A model generated the notes under the pieces. That model made no database searches, was not told the DNA's origin, and was given only the letters and a program-made list of their open reading frames with translations. From NCBI GenBank assembly GCA_021904315.1, contig CM038916.1, positions 9,017,065-9,081,064 on the forward strand: a stretch of 64,000 nucleotides of DNA, read 5' to 3'. This document shows, piece by piece, positions 59,401 through 64,000 of the stretch. A program made the position numbers and the translations under genes. Position 1 is the first letter of the stretch. Every line of letters starts with the position of its first letter. Origin of the DNA: Sphagnum magellanicum. Its lineage: Eukaryota; Streptophyta; Sphagnopsida; Sphagnales; Sphagnaceae.

Positions 59401-62400
59401 TCACCTGCCAGAAAGAACATGCATCAGGATGATAATCAGATGTGGGAAACTCAAATCTGTTCTTGGCTGAGGAATAGAAGGAAGCTTCAGCAGAACAGCT
59501 CCAAGTGCCAAGGACTTGTATGCACTGAATTCCTCTGACAACTTTTTTACAACCCAGCTCCTTTCAGCCACCAACTGCTGAGGACTGGAGACTTGACTTT
59601 GAACAATACAAGACTCGAGATGAGAACAGAGAAAGTTGGGAAACAAGGAGATGGATTATGGGGAAATTCTGTGAAAAGAAGGGAGGAAAGTAGTACCTTC
59701 AGCTTGTCTGAATGAAGAGCTTTCCAGCACAGGACTCCTCTTGTTGGTTTCAGTTGGGATTCCATCCTCCTGCAGACGACAAGAATTTTGCTTGAATCAG
59801 GCAGAGATGTTGGCATCCAGATCTTGACAGAGAAACACTATGTACAAAGCTTGAAACTTGGGGACACGGTAGGAGGAGCAAAAAGGTTTTGCATTGAGAT
59901 GTCTGGATGTGCTAATTTTGTGTTGTCTTTTCTGTGTGATGGGAGTGGAACAACAACAAAACTTACCGAGACTTTCGTTCAGTGCCAGAGGCAAGTTTAC
60001 TACTGTCCTTTCTAGGTTTTACATGTGCATCATCCTTGTTCTGCCTGCTCTGTCCCAGGCTCCAATTCTCGTCCAATGTCTCCAACTCTCCTTGTGGCTC
60101 CTCCATCATTGTCTTCAGCAAGGCTCTCCGACCTTTACTCTGAGCTTCAGACAAGCCAACTACTACTGAATCTGAAAATCCCGCATATGATGTGCTGCTA
60201 GATCCATACCTCCTGGATGCTTGAGGCCATGATGGGTCCCACGATTGTCCTATTTCTCCTCCTTTCATGACACTGCTTGCACTGCTCCGCCTTCTATTCC
60301 TATGGCTCCGATGTGACCCTGCTCGAGACACCATACTTGGGTTTTCAATTTCTTGTTCTTTAATGACTCCTGCTCTTCGGTGCTTCCTTGCTCTGGAGTG
60401 GCGACGATGATGGTGCCCCAGGGGGGCCACCCCATGTATATCAAGTGCTATGCCACCAGGCTCAAAGAAGTTTTCCTCAAAAGCTCCTCCCATCAGTTGT
60501 CTTTCATCCATTCTTTTACTGCTGGAAGCAACTGCTGCTGCTGCCTGCAAATCTCCAGACAAGTTCCCAACTGTTGTGTTGTGAACACCATCCAGGCTGA
60601 TCCTCAGCTGAACAGGACAACTCAACACCATTTGAAAAGCATGGCGGATACTTCTCTCTGATCTCTCAGCTTTTGTGAGGAACTCTGGATGATGAAACTC
60701 CACTTGGGCAACCACATACCTCTCCTCTGCTCAAGATGCCACAACACAATTCTGATGATGATCAGGAACCCAATTCTGAGAGTGAGTCATAAACAATAGC
60801 AATTTCTGTTTCTTTTTGTTTTCCTTATGAACAAAAATACCACAGAACATACATACACTGGCAGCTACAAAAGAACTTGATCAAGAGGAAAATTGAGCAC
60901 CCTACCATCTTGAATGCCAATCGCAATCAGACGTGCATGGGATTGCAGCAGCTGTTTCAGCACCTTAGAGCGGCACACTTGTAGAACCTGGGTCCAGGTC
61001 TTTTCCAGGTTTTGGGGGTCCATCATCCGCAGTAAATGGGAGGAGCTTTCTGGCTGAAGTCCGGCATCAGATGCATAATGTATCTCAGCCTGGACACCCT
61101 CCTCTTCCTCGTCCTCCTCTGCTGCCCAAGCTGCTTCCAGTTTCAGCTCAGACTGGTTTGTATAGTCATTGTTTGGTGGTGTTGCAGCAGGGTGCACTTT
61201 GGCCTCTGAGTGGATGCTGGAAGCCAGCAGGTCTTTTTTGCGGTTCTCAAGATAAGCAGAGAGTGTGCGTCCTAATGCAGGACCCAAATTCTGTGAAGCT
61301 TCTTCTTCTTCTTCTTCTTCATCCCTCATTTTCAAATGGGATGTCACCTGATTCTCTTCTTCGACTCTGTTTTTTGTTGTTGTTGTTGCTGTTGTTCTCT
61401 GCTGGTGGCTCAAATCAAAAGCAGCAGGACTTTGTGCAATGCTAGTGTTCACAGAAGAAGGTAGAAATGAACGATCTGGAGCAAACTGCAAAAGTGCAGC
61501 TGTAAGCCAGGTGGGTTGGTCACTCGCTATCCGCAACTGCTTTTCTGCTTTTGATAAAACTTTCAATGCTTCACGAAGTCGTTGCTGTTCTTCCTTTTTT
61601 GCTGCAGCAGCAGCAGCAAGACATGACCCTCAAAAATTGGTGCATGAATACATTTCTTCACTTGCTCCTCCAATTGTGTACAATAAACAAATGGAGACTG
61701 TAAAAAACACAGAATGAAATGAAAAGAAATGACTTCAAGAGGTATGTATGTACAACTGATTGAATATCTCCCACTTACAGAAATTCCTTCTGAAGAAGCC
61801 CTTGTGGCGGCGAGTCTCTGGGTGCACATCAAAGGTCCCTGCCAGAATGTTGGTGATGAGAGATGCCAATTGTGACAACAGTGACAAGGGCTCTAAACCT
61901 GATTTCAAAAGATCACGCATAAATCTCACAGTGTTCCCTGCCTCTGCAGAAAGCGCCAAATCCAGCAAATCCAGTAACTTGCCATCTGGGACAAGCCCCA
62001 CCTGAGAGACAGACAAACAAACAAACAAACCACAACTACATGAACGAGATTATCCATGGAGGCTAGTGATACTCTTGGAACCTCTCTTGTCATTATCCAG
62101 ATCTGGAGCTTGCTTGTGGTGTTCAGCTCCGTGGGTACTGAAGAAGGAAAAGCCTTTGGTACAGAAAGTAAAAGGCAATTTTTTTGAGTGCATAATCCTC
62201 CCCCTGTCATCTGCATCTATCTATGCTGAACTTCTCATGTGTTCAGAATGTGCACACTTGAAGATCTTTTTGAGAGAAAAAGTCTGTATGGGGAAAGTTG
62301 GAACTTGGGAACTTACAAGCTCTTGAACTGTCGCCAAGGAGATCCTCCTGTCCAACAAGCTCAGTTGATCCATTGTCATCTCGGCATCTCGCAAGGAACC

Positions 62401-64000
62401 ATCTGCTGTCGATGCAATCAATACCAGTGCCTCTTCTTCCACTTCTAGACCTTCCTTCACAGCCATCATCTTGAGCCTTCTCACTATATCATCTTCCTTC
62501 ACTCTGCAGAAAGGAAATTTCTGACACCTGTGTAGATGGGTGGGGGGTGGCAGCATTTGAACCAATTGCCATTGAACCAAGTTAGTGTACTGAATATCAT
62601 CATATAATAACAGAAGGATGGGAGTAAATCACACACTGTGTGTACATGCTAAGTCCTTGTGATTGCAGACAGTATTTCAGCACTGAAGAGTTCTATACTG
62701 AAGAACAAGAATCAAGCATCTCTATTCTTGAATTTTGGGTCATGGGTTAAGGAGAGAATTGTGGGTGCAGCAGGTGATCTTCACCTGGAAGTCACTGTCA
62801 AAGGGAGACGCTCAGCGTCAGTAGTAATGAGGATGAAAACCAAGTTTTTTGGGGGCTCTTCCAACACCTTGAGGAATGCGTTCCATACTTGGGTGCTCAA
62901 GAAGTCACAGCCCTCGACAATGATCACCTTGTATCTCAGATGGGATGGTGAGAAACCACCAAGCATGGCTCTCATACCTTGGATGTCCACATTGCTTGAC
63001 ACATCAACTTCCTTCACATCTGGGCTGCTGCTTCTATTTGAGCTGATGTCCTCACAAGCTTGGCACATTTGACATGGCCGTTGTTCTGTCTGTAAAGAAA
63101 GACAATTCAGAGCTGCTGCAAAGATTCTTGCCATGGTTGTTTTGCCTGTTCCTCGTGGTCCCATGAAAAGATACACAGGAGCAACTTTCCCCTTCATGAC
63201 GGAGCTCGACAGCGATTTCACCACCATTGTTTGACCCTCCACCTCCTTGAAGCTTCGTGGTCGATATTTCTGGCTCAAGGTTCTATGAGTCTCCTGCTCA
63301 TCTGCAACTGCTGCTGCTGCTGCTGCTGCTGATGTTTTACTACTCTGTTGTGGTTGCAATGGTGGTGGTGGTGGTGGTGGTACTACCACTGCAGGCAAGT
63401 CTTTCAGTGCAGTTTTCAAGGAGCTGCCTTTGTGCTGTTGCTTTCTTGCAGCTGCAGCTGCAGTGGACATGAAAGGCACATGATTCTTCAACTGATGAAG
63501 CTCTTGAGTTGGTTTTGTAGTGTGTAATGGTGGAAGAGACATGCCTCCATTGTCAAGAATCTCATGAGTTTCCTCGCCATCACAATCAACATCATCTTCA
63601 AAGAGGGGTGGAAGAGCATCAGGTTCTGAATTGAATGAAGAATGTCTTTGGCCATGTGCAATGACTCCAGCAGTGGCAGCATCTGCAGCACGTGCTTCAG
63701 ATTCTTCTGCTGCTGCTTCTTGGTGGTGGTAGTGCACATGAGAAAATGACCAGCCATTCTCAGAAACCTCCTTTGCAGCATCATCAGCTACTGCTGCTTC
63801 CTTCCTTTCTACCGTGTCTGGAAATGTGCACATGAGAGCTGCAAGATCCACAAAGGTTTTGCTGATGCTGATGCTGTTGTTATTGTTGTTGTTGTATCTG
63901 TGGATTCGTGACCAATCCCAGTTGAGTCCACCACCACAGCCATGCTGTGGCATGTCTGACAATTCAAGCTCATCATCCAAAGCTGGAGCAGGAGCTACAA
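59401..64000 (-). CDS. STI-like: STICHEL-like AAA protein related to DnaX (gamma/tau), 5' end outside window
   Basis: Minus-strand exons, all phase-consistent with GT-AG introns: >64000-62785, 62527-62317, 62001-61779, 61601-60906, 60726-59967, 59769-59697 and 59577-59401. They encode about 1,117 aa, with the N-terminus missing. Motifs in order: ELSDMPQHGCGGGLNWDWSR, then LSQKYRPRSF, then Walker A GPRGTGKTT (about 63,138-63,164). A four-Cys zinc module follows (CLS...CQMCQAC), then the Walker B position VIIVEGCDFLS (about 62,897-62,928), then the SRCQ arginine-finger motif across an intron. Further on are DGSLRDAEM, DLALSAEAGNTV, LEPLSLLSQLASL, GFFRRNF, AEKQLRIASDQPTWLTAALL and GVLCWKA. This matches plant STICHEL-like proteins. 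Arabidopsis STICHEL controls trichome branching; the paralogues are less studied. In the Walker B position Glu and Gly replace the usual Asp and Glu. The last exon is least certain, because its sequence after CWKA is not conserved in what I remember. Confidence 0.93.

Noticed and set aside
60353..63472. Plus-strand ORFs opposite the STICHEL-like gene (for example 61,071-61,445 and 62,659-63,072)
   Set aside because: Shadows of conserved minus-strand exons; no family motifs in the plus reading.
1..64000. tRNA, rRNA or organelle-derived insertions
   Set aside because: Reading for tRNA B-box-like motifs and rRNA or plastid landmarks gave nothing convincing. A covariance-model scan would be needed to exclude small RNA genes.

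Overview
The window is nuclear DNA from a land plant. The evidence is two recognisable plant gene families with short GT-AG introns (an XRI1-like gene and a STICHEL-like gene), plant-type TTTAGGG telomere-like motifs, AT-rich gene-poor spacers, many microsatellites, and decayed PIF/Harbinger transposases. Neither gene matches closely enough in my memory to name a species. The diverged family motifs would fit a non-flowering land plant (moss, lycophyte or fern), but this is a weak inference.

Layout. 0-17 kb is repeat-rich spacer. It holds a dead PIF/Harbinger transposase (about 0.47-1.6 kb, minus strand), a perfect 49-bp foldback at 2.64-2.77 kb, short tandem duplications, two units of a dispersed ~450-bp repeat (4.46-5.46 kb), and interstitial telomere-like motifs. 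17.4-21.7 kb contains the XRI1-like gene on the plus strand, with a pyrimidine-rich upstream region and seven coding exons giving about 322 aa. 21.7-25.8 kb is unresolved; it ends in a leftward promoter-like cluster (telo-box, GGGCCC, TATA) at 25.73-25.76 kb. 26-34 kb is very AT-rich and contains a diverged ~1.5-kb direct duplication. 34.5-39.3 kb is less AT-rich, with a possible copia relic and a possible leftward transcription unit whose product I cannot identify. 39.4-44.6 kb holds several tandem repeats, the third unit of the ~450-bp repeat and a 215-bp MITE-like element. 44.6-52.2 kb is AT-rich spacer with an LTR-like, GC-richer block at 51.24-52.2 kb. 52.4-53.5 kb holds a second dead Harbinger transposase. 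54.3-54.6 kb is a GTAGGT-rich block. 56.9-57.6 kb is a ~55-bp minisatellite. 57.7-59.2 kb has coding-like but interrupted plus-strand sequence. 59.4-64.0 kb is the 3' part of a STICHEL-like gene on the minus strand, running off the right edge.

The two real genes are not functionally linked: XRI1 is a DNA-damage/meiosis factor, and STICHEL-like proteins are eukaryotic relatives of the bacterial clamp-loader subunit DnaX. I found no convincing undescribed multi-gene system. The most unusual items are the altered Walker B motif of the STICHEL-like protein, the two Harbinger transposases killed by different catalytic substitutions, the ~1.5-kb AT-rich duplication, the dispersed ~450-bp repeat, and the compact leftward promoter at 25.7 kb with no recognisable gene behind it.
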